This document shows positions 25,726 through 33,716 of a stretch of 64,000 nucleotides of DNA, piece after piece; the stretch's first letter is position 1, and the number at the start of each line of letters is the position of its first letter. The position numbers were made by a program, and so were the translations under genes. The stretch comes from Candidatus Laterigemmans baculatus (GTDB taxonomy: Bacteria > Planctomycetota > Planctomycetia > Pirellulales > Pirellulaceae). Where the stretch lies: contig NZ_WRPR01000016.1 of the NCBI RefSeq assembly GCF_010367455.1, forward strand, positions 62,001 through 126,000. The letters are read 5' to 3'. The notes below the pieces were generated by a model. It was not told the origin of the DNA. It did not search any database and saw only the letters and a program-made list of their open reading frames with translations.

Positions 25726-26478
25726 CTAAAGGCTGCCGACTTGTCCCGTTTGCTGCTCGCGTTCGCTTTTCCAGATCGCGTGGTGCTCGCGGAGCAAGGC
25801 GATCGCCTGGTCGGCCGTCGGTACGCAGCGGGGGATTTCGATGTCTTCGGGATTCGCCAGGGGGACGTCTTCGCGGAGCAGGCTCCTTCGCGCCCACTCG
25901 ACCAATTCGTCCCACATCTTGCCGACCAGGATCAGCGGCGCGTCGTGGATGTGCCGCACCTGCAGCAGCTGCCAGACCATCGTGAGTTCCAGGACCGTAC
26001 CGATTCCCCCGGGGGCGACGACAAAGGCGTCCGAAGCCAAGACGAAGTGGTGCAGCCGCGTGAAGAACGTCCGGTGCTCGAAGGCCTGTTCCACGAACGG
26101 ATTCACGTGCTGCTCGAAAGGCAAGTGGACGCGGATGCCCACCGAGTGGTCGCGCTGCGGGGCACCGGCCGCGGCGGCCCCCTCGTTGGCAGCTTGCATG
26201 AGCCCCGGGCCGCCGCCGGTGATGATGTCACAGCCCATCTCGCTGAGCGCCTCGGCGACGCGCTTCACTTCGCCATAGACGTAGCTTCCGGGCTGGGCGC
26301 GTGCTGATCCAAAAATCGTGACCCGGTACCGTTCCCGCTTCGAGGGCCGCAGCCGGGTAAGGTTGTTGACGACTTCCCACAGCCCCAGGACGCTGCTGAC
26401 CAGGACCTCTTTGACGGCTTCCTCGTCCGCCAAGCTGATCGTTCCCGGCTTCTCCCAAGGAATGCTTTCCGTACTCAT
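25726..26478 (-). CDS. LOG-family nucleotide-binding protein
   Basis: A 250-residue Rossmann-fold protein of the LOG/TIGR00730 group (formerly called lysine decarboxylase-like). The two signature motifs are GGGPGLMQAANEGA (about 90) and PGGIGTVLELT (about 155). Family members such as LOG remove ribose 5-phosphate from nucleotide monophosphates; no lysine decarboxylase activity is expected. It starts 22 bases after the end of the debranching-enzyme remnant and precedes glgP by 16 bases, so it is probably in the same transcript. Its role in carbon storage here is unclear. Confidence 0.9.
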   Translation of the reverse strand: MSTESIPWEKPGTISLADEEAVKEVLVSSVLGLWEVVNNLTRLRPSKRERYRVTIFGSARAQPGSYVYGEVKRVAEALSEMGCDIITGGGPGLMQAANEGAAAAGAPQRDHSVGIRVHLPFEQHVNPFVEQAFEHRTFFTRLHHFVLASDAFVVAPGGIGTVLELTMVWQLLQVRHIHDAPLILVGKMWDELVEWARRSLLREDVPLANPEDIEIPRCVPTADQAIALLREHHAIWKSEREQQTGQVGSL

Positions 26479-26499
26479 CCGAGCGTCTCCGAGGAAGGG

Positions 26500-27145
26500 T
26501 CAGTAGTTTCCGCCTGCCGGTGCCGGGGTTTCGCTGGGCACGAAGAGCATCGCCACCGCACGCGATTCGACGCGGTACGTTTGCTCGGTCGTCCGCAGCA
26601 GCCGGCGGTCGATCAGCAGCGACACGAAGCGGTGCACAGAGGAGCATCGGCATCCCGATCGGGAGGAGCGTCGTGGCTAGAAAATTTTTCACCTGGCGGT
26701 TCCGCAACTTCTCGATCGCGGGGTCGTCCGTGGGGCCTTCGACGCCGCAGTTCCAGCTGCGATTGTCGCTGGCCCCATCGCAGTTGTTTTCGCCGTTCGC
26801 TTCGTTGTGCTTGTGGTTGTAGGAGACGAGGTCGTTGAGCGTAGAACCATCGTGACAGGTGATCAAGTTGACGCTCTGCTCGGCCTCCCGCTGCTCATGG
26901 CCGTAGACTTCGGGGCTTCCCAAAATGCGGTCGGCAACTCGCCGCACCGCTTGGCGGTCGTCGTTCTCGGAGACCACGACGCCGCGTCCATACGGATCGA
27001 GCAGAACCGTGCTTTCTTCGAATCGCAATCCCCGCCCGGGATCGACTGGCCCCGTCACGCGGTAGCCATAGATCTGTCCCGCCTCGGCGCCTGGAACGAA
27101 CGTGTGCCAGTAATGGTAGGTGCGGTTGGTGGTCCCCTCGAGCGG
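26500..27145 (-). pseudogene. glgX: Remnant of glycogen debranching enzyme GlgX (internal deletions and frameshift)
   Basis: Reading leftward, a GlgX N-terminal piece (RTYHYWHTFVPG, QIYGYRVTGPVDPGRGLRF, LLDPYGRGVVV; about 27125-26975) joins in frame to a late catalytic piece (SVNLITCHDGSTLNDLVSYN, LRNRQVKNFLATTLLPIGMP; about 26970-26645). A frame change follows, and then C-terminal pieces LHRFVSLLIDRRLLR and TYRVESRAVAMLFV are read to a TGA at 26500-26502. The roughly 250-residue central barrel and much of the C-domain are missing. A normal GlgX is about 700 residues, so this cannot be active. The pieces are colinear, as expected from successive internal deletions. Confidence 0.85.
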
Positions 27146-27297
27146 AACCGCGCCAGCTGTTCGCCGAGTTGAAACGCTCGCTCCTCGCCCCGCGCGTTCA
27201 GCGGGATGTCGGTCCGGCCGGTGTGCTGCCGCGACTCGGTCCAGGCGGTATCGCCATGTCGGGTGACGAACAGGCGGGGTAGATGCGGCGTGCTCAT
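27145..27297 (-). pseudogene. N-terminal fragment of a histidine phosphatase (phosphoglycerate mutase-like)
   Basis: From the ATG at 27297, about 51 residues match the start of the histidine phosphatase family: LFVTRHGDTAWTESRQHTGR contains the catalytic RHG, and TDIPLNARGEERAFQLGEQL follows. The match stops near 27145, where GlgX-derived sequence begins in another frame. The phosphatase core after the first helix is lost (a full protein is about 200 residues). It begins 10 bases after the phosphoketolase stop. Confidence 0.82.
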
Positions 27298-27307
27298 GCC
27301 TGGCCTC

Positions 27308-29770
27308 TCAGACGTTGTCCCCTTCGGTGGACGTCCCGGCGGCGGCCGCCGCCTGATCCGAGCCCCACCTCCAACCGCTCAACTCGGGCATATCGTCGCC
27401 GGTCTTGGCGATGTACTGCTTGTGGTCGATCAACTTGTCGTGGATCGCCTGCTTGAAGTAGGCCGCCCGGGCGCCGAGCTGTGGCAAGCGGTCGATCACA
27501 TCCTCGACCAAGTGGAACCGGTCGAGGTCGTTCAGGACCACCATGTCGAAAGGCGTCGTCGTCGTCCCCTCTTCCTTATAACCACGCACATGGAGGTTCT
27601 TGTGGTTGGTGCGCCGGTAGGTCAGCCGGTGGATCAACCAGGGATAACCGTGGAAGGCAAAGATCACCGGCTTGTCCTTGGTGAACAGCGCGTCGAAGTC
27701 GCCATGCGAGAGCCCGTGCGGATGCTCCTCGGACGGCTGCAGCTTCATCAGGTTGACGACGTTGACGACGCGAACCTTCAGCTCCGGCAAATGCTTCCGA
27801 ATCAACTCGACCGCGGCCAGCGTTTCCAGCGTCGGCACATCGCCGCAGCAGGCCATCACGACGTCCGGTTCGCTTCCCTTGTCGTTCGAGGCCCATTCCC
27901 AGATGCCGATCCCCTTGGTGCAGTGCTTGATCGCTTCGTCCATCGTCAGCCACTGCGGTGCGGGTTGTTTGCCAGCGACGACGACGTTGATGTAGTTGCG
28001 GCTTCGCAAGCAGTGATCGGTGACCGAGAGGAGCGTATTGGCATCGGGGGGCAGGAAGACGCGGATCACCTTGGCTTTCTTGTTGACGACGTGATCGATG
28101 AACCCCGGGTCTTGATGGCTGAGCCCGTTATGGTCCTGCCGCCAAACGTGCGAACTGAGAAAGTAGTTGAATGAGGCGATCGGTCGCCGCCAAGGGATCT
28201 CATGGCAGACCTTCAGCCACTTGGCGTGCTGGTTGAACATCGAGTCGACGATGTGGATGAAGGCTTCGTAGCACGAGAAGAACCCGTGGCGGCCGGTCAG
28301 CAGGTAGCCTTCCAGCCAGCCTTGGCACTGGTGTTCGCTGAGCACCTCCATCACCCGGCCATCGGGGCTGAGCCGATCGTCGTCGGGATAAATCTCCGCC
28401 ATGTAGCACCGCTTGGTCACCTCCAGCACGTCCTGCCAGCGATTCGAGTTGTTTTCGTCGGGGCTGAAAAGGCGAAAATTGCGGCTCTCGAGGTTCAGCT
28501 TCATGACGTCGCGAAGGAACGTTCCCATGCCCCGCGCCGATTCGGCGACCGTCTCGCCCGGCTGGGCGACCTGGACCGCATAGTCGCGGAAATCGGGCAT
28601 CCTCAAGTCGCGGAGCAGCAGCCCACCGTTGGCATGGGGATTGTCGCTCATTCGCCGCGAACCCTGCGGCGGCAGTTCCGCCAGCTCTGGGAGGAGTCGC
28701 CCCGCCTCGTCGAACAACTCCTCCGGCCGGTAGCTCTTCATCCACTGTTCGAGAATCTGGATGTGCTCGGGCTTGTCCATATCGCCCATGGGCACCTGAT
28801 GGCTCCGCCAATAGTCCTCGCACTTCTTGCCGTCGATTTCGGCCGGGCAGGTCCAGCCCTTGGGAGTGCGGAAAATGACCATCGGCCAAGCGGGGCGGCG
28901 GACGACCTCTTGGCTGCGTGCCGTGGCCCAGATCTCTTGGATCTCGGGCACGACCGTGTCGAGCACTTCGGCCAGCCGCTGGTGCACGGCCGCTGGATCT
29001 CGCCCTTCGACGAAGTACGGCTTGTAGCCCATTCCTTCAAAAAACTTCTGCAGCTCGTCCTGCGGGATGCGAGCCAGGAAGCAGGGGTTGGCGATCTTAT
29101 AACCATTGAGATGCAGGATCGGCAGCACGCAGCCATCGCGGGCCGGGTTGAGGAACTTGTTGCCATGCCAGCCGGTGGCTAGCGGCCCCGTCTCGGCTTC
29201 TCCGTCACCGACGATGCAGGCGACGATTAGATCGGGATTGTCGAACGCGGCTCCGTAGGCGTGGCTGAGCGCGTAGCCGAGCTCGCCTCCTTCGTGGATG
29301 CTGCCGGGCGTTTCCGGGGCGACGTGGCTGGGGATCCCGCCGGGAAAGCTAAACTGCTTGAACAGCTTCTGTATCCCGGGGACGTCTTGACCAATGTTCG
29401 GATAGCGTTCGCTGTAGGTCCCCTCGAGATACGCGTGCGCCACTAGCGACGGCCCGCCGTGGCCGGGGCCGATGATAGAAATCATGTTCAGGTCATCCCG
29501 CTTGATGACCCGGTTGAGGTGGACATACAGCATGTTCAGCCCAGGCGAGGTGCCCCAGTGCCCGAGCAACCGCGGTTTAATATGTTCCCGCCGCAGCGGT
29601 TCTCGGAGGAGCGGATTGTCGAGCAGATAGATCTGCCCGACCGACAAATAGTTGGAAGCCCGCCAGTAGGCATCGAGCTTTCGCAACTCGTCGTCCGAAA
29701 GCGGCCCAATCGCTTCGGCGACCATGCCATTCGGGGCGCTCGACGGTGCTTCGGGGATGACGGACGCCAT
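27308..29770 (-). CDS. xfp: Phosphoketolase (xylulose 5-phosphate/fructose 6-phosphate)
   Basis: An 820-residue thiamine-diphosphate enzyme of full length that splits xylulose 5-phosphate or fructose 6-phosphate to acetyl phosphate. Recognisable parts are [40 protein letters not shown], the ThDP motif [20 protein letters not shown] and the C-terminal [18 protein letters not shown]. It heads the leftward carbon unit with glgP. No acetate kinase or phosphotransacetylase gene lies beside it. The upstream gap contains two REP-like units. Confidence 0.97.
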   Translation of the reverse strand: MASVIPEAPSSAPNGMVAEAIGPLSDDELRKLDAYWRASNYLSVGQIYLLDNPLLREPLRREHIKPRLLGHWGTSPGLNMLYVHLNRVIKRDDLNMISIIGPGHGGPSLVAHAYLEGTYSERYPNIGQDVPGIQKLFKQFSFPGGIPSHVAPETPGSIHEGGELGYALSHAYGAAFDNPDLIVACIVGDGEAETGPLATGWHGNKFLNPARDGCVLPILHLNGYKIANPCFLARIPQDELQKFFEGMGYKPYFVEGRDPAAVHQRLAEVLDTVVPEIQEIWATARSQEVVRRPAWPMVIFRTPKGWTCPAEIDGKKCEDYWRSHQVPMGDMDKPEHIQILEQWMKSYRPEELFDEAGRLLPELAELPPQGSRRMSDNPHANGGLLLRDLRMPDFRDYAVQVAQPGETVAESARGMGTFLRDVMKLNLESRNFRLFSPDENNSNRWQDVLEVTKRCYMAEIYPDDDRLSPDGRVMEVLSEHQCQGWLEGYLLTGRHGFFSCYEAFIHIVDSMFNQHAKWLKVCHEIPWRRPIASFNYFLSSHVWRQDHNGLSHQDPGFIDHVVNKKAKVIRVFLPPDANTLLSVTDHCLRSRNYINVVVAGKQPAPQWLTMDEAIKHCTKGIGIWEWASNDKGSEPDVVMACCGDVPTLETLAAVELIRKHLPELKVRVVNVVNLMKLQPSEEHPHGLSHGDFDALFTKDKPVIFAFHGYPWLIHRLTYRRTNHKNLHVRGYKEEGTTTTPFDMVVLNDLDRFHLVEDVIDRLPQLGARAAYFKQAIHDKLIDHKQYIAKTGDDMPELSGWRWGSDQAAAAAGTSTEGDNV

Positions 29771-29804
29771 TGCATTCGTTCCTTATCAAGCGGCAAAACC
29801 CTGA

Positions 29805-29851
29805 GCCGACGGCGCTAGCCGCGGGTGCTGCCGACGGCGCTAGCCGCGGGT
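29805..29851 (+). repeat. Two REP-like repeat units
   Basis: Two direct copies of the GCCGACGGCGCTAGCCGCGG unit (starting at 29805 and 29830) lie in the 116-base gap between the phosphoketolase gene and the Gly-rich protein gene. The flank AAAACCCTGAGCCGACGG is shared with the copy at 58103. Confidence 0.88.
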
Positions 29852-29886
29852 GCATCAGCGGACACGTGAACAATCGAACCTAGCGC

Positions 29887-32124
29887 CTACTCCTGTCGCG
29901 TGCGTTGAAAGTTGAGCCCGGGATCATTCGGCTCGCCCCCCACCATCTGGAAGTGCAGCCGGTTGGGATCCGCCAGCGCCAGTTCGGCCAGCAGCACGCC
30001 TCCGCTGTTCGGTTCCATGGCCAAGACGTTCCCTTCCACGGCATACACCCCTTGGACTTGCTCTTCGCGGGTTCCCCGCCGGAAGCTCCAGGTGAAGGTG
30101 CCGTCTTGAGTGAGCGTCATCTGGTACTTCGCAGCCCCCTCGCCACTGGCTCCCCAGTCGCCGACGAGGGTCGCCGGAGGGACCGGCGGAGCAGTACTGG
30201 CGGGCGGCGTGGTGTTGGCGGGCGGCGTGGTGTTGGCGGGCGGCGTGGTGCTCGCGGGCGGCGTGGTGCTCGCGGGCGGCTGCGTCCCCGCCGGGGGAGT
30301 CGCGGCATCGCGGGGACTCAGCTGCCGGACCAGGCTGGCTGAGACGGTGTCGGCCGGCTGCAGCTGTTGGACGTGGCGGAACATGTCAAGCGCTTCTTGG
30401 CTGTACCCTTGCGTCAGGTAGTGGTAACCGAGCAAGAAGTGGGCGGCCGCGGCATCGGGTTTCTGCTTGGCTTCGGCTTCGAGCGTTCTGAGCTGAGCGG
30501 TGTAAGTGTCGACATTTGGATAGAGGCTGGCCAGCGTCTTCCAGTCCCAGCCCGGGCCCACGGCCAGCACCGCATGGATCGCTGCCGCCGATTCGTCATA
30601 CCGCTGCAGCGCAAAGAGCACCAGCGAGCGGAACTCATGCAGCACCGCGTCGCGGGGCAATTCGACGGCCGCTTCATCGACCAGCGCCAAGGCCTTGGCA
30701 TAGTCGCCGTCGTAGAAGGCGAGCCGCGCCTGGTCGAACTTTTCCAGTTCCTGAGGTTCGGGACCCGCTGGGGGCTCCGCGGCCACGGTCTCCATCATCG
30801 GCTGGGAGATCGGCTCGGTGAGGATCGGCTCGGCGTAACTGATCGCTCCGCTCTCGTAGTACGGATTCGAGTACCCCGCTCCGTAGCCAAACCCATAGCT
30901 CAGCCGATTGACTCCCCACCACGTCACGCCCATCGCGGCGGCCACCGGGTGCTCATCCCACATGTAATCCCAATAGCCCCAGTAGCCCGGCGCGTAACCC
31001 CAGTACCAGCCGCCGTACCACGGATAGTGATCGTCGCGCCACTCCTGCCAGTCGTCGCGGACCTCGTCGCGATGGTCCTGCCAGTCGTCACGAATTTCGT
31101 CTCGGTGGTCGTTCCAGTCCTGACGGACCTGATCCCAATCCCGGTCCGGAAGCTGGCTCGGTCGCTCCCGGTCGCCAAAGCGGTTATCACCGAAGCGGTC
31201 ATCGCCCCCGAGCCGATCCTGGAGCTGGCTGCGCCGCTCGCCGGCAGGCAGTTGGTCGGCGATCGGCCGATCGCCGAGGGGGCCCCGATCGCCGAGTGGG
31301 CCCCGATCGCCCCCGAGTCCGGGTTCCCTGCCGAGTCCAGGCTCCCTGCCGAGTCCGGGGAGGGTGGCGGGTCGAAAGTCGGTGCGATCGCCGATTCCCG
31401 CGCCGATGATCGCGCCAGCACCGGCGGCGGCCCCCAGCCCTCCGGCGGGGAGCGTCGAGGGGCGCGTCGCCCCCGCGCCTCCCGCCCCTCCGCGATCCGG
31501 CCGAGTCGACGGAAGCGTCGTGGCGATCGGGGGGCGATCTCCCATTCCCGGGCGTGTGCCGATTTCCGGACGAGCGCCAGTTCCCGGACGCGTGCCGATC
31601 TCCGGACGAGCGCCAGTTCCTGGCCTAGCCCCGCCGCTGGGCAATGCTCCGAGGCTTGGTCGCCCGCTGGTGCCGGGGCGGCCGCTGGGAAACGGGCTCG
31701 GTTGCCGCACCCCCGGGCTCGCCCCCATCCCCGTGCTGGGCCGCATCCCCGTGCTGGGCCGCGTCCCCGTGCTGGGCCGAGTCCCGGTGCTGGGCCGCGA
31801 TGCCGGACGCGACGGTTGGCTGAACGACGGGGTGCGACCGGCTGAGGGGCGCGACATCCCGCCGCCCGAGTGTCCGCCGCCCGAGTACCCGCCGCGGGAC
31901 ATGCTGCCGCCCGAGTACCCGCCGCGGGACATGCCTCCGCCGGAGTATCCGCCGCGCGACATGCCTCCCCCGGAAAATCCGCCGCGAGACATCCCGCCGC
32001 CCCCGCGCGACATTCCGCCCCCGCCTCCCCGCCCGCCGCCGCGACCGCCGCGGCCGAGCACCTCCTCGGCGGTCCAGACCCACAGGCACAGCAACGCCAG
32101 CCCCCAGACGACCTGCGACTTCAT
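29887..32124 (-). CDS. Large secreted Gly/Ser-Pro repeat protein with TPR-like region
   Basis: A 745-residue protein with a signal peptide (about 1-24). A Gly-rich zone follows with GGGMSRGGYSGG-type repeats, then a Pro/Ser/Thr zone with units such as RPSTGT, ARPEIGTRPGTG and GREPGLG, then charged repeats (DDWQDHRDEVRD) and a Tyr/Trp-rich patch (YPWYGGWYWGYAPGYW). After these come TPR-like helices (FDQARLAFYDGDYAKALALV and a later HFLLGYHYLTQGYSQEALDM), a (TTPPAN)n spacer and a small C-terminal beta domain (GDWGASGEGAAKYQMTLTQD). It is probably a cell-surface or periplasmic scaffold; function unknown. The repeats keep several frames open on both strands, but only this frame has a signal peptide and domain-like ends. 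Confidence 0.83.
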   Translation of the reverse strand: MKSQVVWGLALLCLWVWTAEEVLGRGGRGGGRGGGGGMSRGGGGMSRGGFSGGGMSRGGYSGGGMSRGGYSGGSMSRGGYSGGGHSGGGMSRPSAGRTPSFSQPSRPASRPSTGTRPSTGTRPSTGMRPSTGMGASPGVRQPSPFPSGRPGTSGRPSLGALPSGGARPGTGARPEIGTRPGTGARPEIGTRPGMGDRPPIATTLPSTRPDRGGAGGAGATRPSTLPAGGLGAAAGAGAIIGAGIGDRTDFRPATLPGLGREPGLGREPGLGGDRGPLGDRGPLGDRPIADQLPAGERRSQLQDRLGGDDRFGDNRFGDRERPSQLPDRDWDQVRQDWNDHRDEIRDDWQDHRDEVRDDWQEWRDDHYPWYGGWYWGYAPGYWGYWDYMWDEHPVAAAMGVTWWGVNRLSYGFGYGAGYSNPYYESGAISYAEPILTEPISQPMMETVAAEPPAGPEPQELEKFDQARLAFYDGDYAKALALVDEAAVELPRDAVLHEFRSLVLFALQRYDESAAAIHAVLAVGPGWDWKTLASLYPNVDTYTAQLRTLEAEAKQKPDAAAAHFLLGYHYLTQGYSQEALDMFRHVQQLQPADTVSASLVRQLSPRDAATPPAGTQPPASTTPPASTTPPANTTPPANTTPPASTAPPVPPATLVGDWGASGEGAAKYQMTLTQDGTFTWSFRRGTREEQVQGVYAVEGNVLAMEPNSGGVLLAELALADPNRLHFQMVGGEPNDPGLNFQRTRQE

Positions 32125-32136
32125 GTTCTCAGTCCC

Positions 32137-33348
32137 TTATTCGTTGACCGCCTTGGGAGCGTTAGGAGCTTCGGGAGCCGCGGGAGCCGCGGGAGCTTCG
32201 GGAGCTTCGGGAGCCGCGGGAGCCGCGGGAGCTTCGGGAGCCGCGGGAGCTTCGGGAGCCGCGGGAGCCGCGGGAGCTTCGGGAGCCGCGGGAGCTTCGG
32301 GAGCCGCGGGAGCCGCGGGAGCTTCGGGGGCCGGCGGGTTTTGCGCGAGGGCCGCGGGGAGCGGTGGTTCGCGAACCACTTTGACCTCCACCGGCGGCTG
32401 CAGCTCCCCACCGACGACGCGGTCGTGGACCCGCCACACGTAGCCATCGGTGCCGGTGGGGACGATCTCGCTCGTGGCCGCCGCGGACAGCCCGTCGGCG
32501 CGGACGCCGGTCGACTTGATCAGCCACGAATCGCCCAGCCGTAGCCAATGTCCCTCGGCAAATCCGCCTTCGCTGTCGAAGATCCAGGAGCGGATTTGCT
32601 GGGTCAGCGGGTCCCAGCCGATCCGCTGCTCGACGCGCATCGCGTCCTGTCCGGCGAGCTGAACGGCCATCGTTTGCAGCAGGTAGTTGCCGTTCTCACT
32701 CCAGCGGCAGGAGGTCCGCACGACGGTGCTCCCGCCATCGTCGACCCACTCGCCGACCAGCCACGCCAGCGGCAGCAGATGCTCATGGTGCGTGGGCGGT
32801 TCACCGGCGGTGTCGCGGGCCGCGGCCATCCACCAGCGGCCATCGCGTTTGAGGTGCAGGACGGTGTAGCGTCCGTATTCGGGCGTTTCCTGCGGTGCGG
32901 AAAGTTCGCGGACCGCTCCGACTTCGACCGCGACGTCCTGGCCGATCACATGCAGCGAATCGACGGCGACCTCCAGTTGAGTCTGCGGGGCGTCGGCGAA
33001 GACTTCACGAAAGTTCTGCTCGATCGCCTCGCGACCTTCGACCGTGTCGCCCGCTTCGGTGATGATTTGGGCTTCCGGGGAGAACAGCGCCGCGAGCGCC
33101 GCCGCGTCGTGCGCGTTGTAGGCTTTCACGAACGCCTCGACGTTCGCCAAGATCGCTTCTTCGTCCGCCGACCTCGGCGTCGCTGCGGCGGCATCCCCAC
33201 CGCTCTCCACGTGTTCCGCTGCGGGAAGCTGGGGGGCCGGAGGTTGGGCTGGCGGCTGGGCCGGAGGTTGGGCTGCTGCCCAGGGGGCCGCCGCAAGAGC
33301 GAATGCGACGGCGATCCAATTGCATGCTCGCAACCGCTTGCATGACAC
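32137..33348 (-). CDS. Secreted SnoaL/NTF2-like protein with Pro-Ala-Glu repeat tail
   Basis: The GTG at 33348 is chosen because AGGAG lies seven bases upstream; a GTG at 33423 would precede a poor signal. The 403-residue product has a signal peptide (about 1-25), a Pro/Gln linker ([12 protein letters not shown]), an NTF2-like domain of the SgcJ/EcaC type (about 50-175; [20 protein letters not shown]) and a second beta-rich domain (about 180-325; [20 protein letters not shown]). The tail is about 65 residues of APEAPAAP repeats. Ligand and reaction are unknown. It is 12 bases upstream of the Gly-rich repeat protein on the same strand, so the two are likely one operon. Confidence 0.83.
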   Translation of the reverse strand: MSCKRLRACNWIAVAFALAAAPWAAAQPPAQPPAQPPAPQLPAAEHVESGGDAAAATPRSADEEAILANVEAFVKAYNAHDAAALAALFSPEAQIITEAGDTVEGREAIEQNFREVFADAPQTQLEVAVDSLHVIGQDVAVEVGAVRELSAPQETPEYGRYTVLHLKRDGRWWMAAARDTAGEPPTHHEHLLPLAWLVGEWVDDGGSTVVRTSCRWSENGNYLLQTMAVQLAGQDAMRVEQRIGWDPLTQQIRSWIFDSEGGFAEGHWLRLGDSWLIKSTGVRADGLSAAATSEIVPTGTDGYVWRVHDRVVGGELQPPVEVKVVREPPLPAALAQNPPAPEAPAAPAAPEAPAAPEAPAAPAAPEAPAAPEAPAAPAAPEAPEAPAAPAAPEAPNAPKAVNE

Positions 33349-33716
33349 GGCATTTCTCCTGAAAAGGCGGCGAGTGCCGAGGCCCGCGACAGGAATCGCG
33401 ATCCGCGTCTGCCGTCCACGCACGTGTCAGACCAAATGTTCGGCTGCCGGCTCGCCCGCCTGGGGGCAGCGCAGCGAAAGAGCCGAATTCCCGGCGGTCT
33501 CCGTGGCTTGATGAGCGAAAGCCGATCTCGGCGCGGCCATCCCGCGTGCTGAGTGGCACCACCCATCCGTGCCAAAGTGCGACAACTGCCGCTCACTGCG
33601 CGACAGCGCGAGTGGGAGTGAAACCGCGGCTGCATCGGTGAAAACGCAAACGCTGCTCGGATGAGCCTTCAGCCCGCGGCTTGGCGCGTTACCTGCATTC
33701 AGCGGGTGGTTTCTGC
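33349..33716. other. Divergent intergenic region
   Basis: This 368-base stretch separates the leftward NTF2-like gene from the rightward Cache kinase and must carry both promoters. Apart from the AGGAG ribosome-binding site at its left edge I see no repeat, hairpin or clear promoter. Confidence 0.5.

Noticed and set aside
23412-25985. 857-codon open frame on the plus strand opposite glgP and the LOG gene
   Set aside because: It covers two well-supported genes on the other strand and shows no recognisable motif.
25726-26478. Annotation of the LOG protein as lysine decarboxylase
   Set aside because: The GGGPGLM and PGGxGTxxE motifs define the LOG/TIGR00730 group, which is a nucleotide phosphoribohydrolase fold; the decarboxylase name is historical.
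26228-27058. 276-codon open frame that merges GlgX pieces with antisense-like sequence over the LOG gene
   Set aside because: Only the GlgX-derived part has meaning; the C-terminal part is a frameshifted read-through into the LOG gene, so a pseudogene call is better than a CDS.
30367-32443. Long plus-strand open frames over the repeat-rich genes
   Set aside because: They come from GC-rich tandem repeats that keep all frames open; they lack signal peptides and domain ends that the minus-strand frames have.
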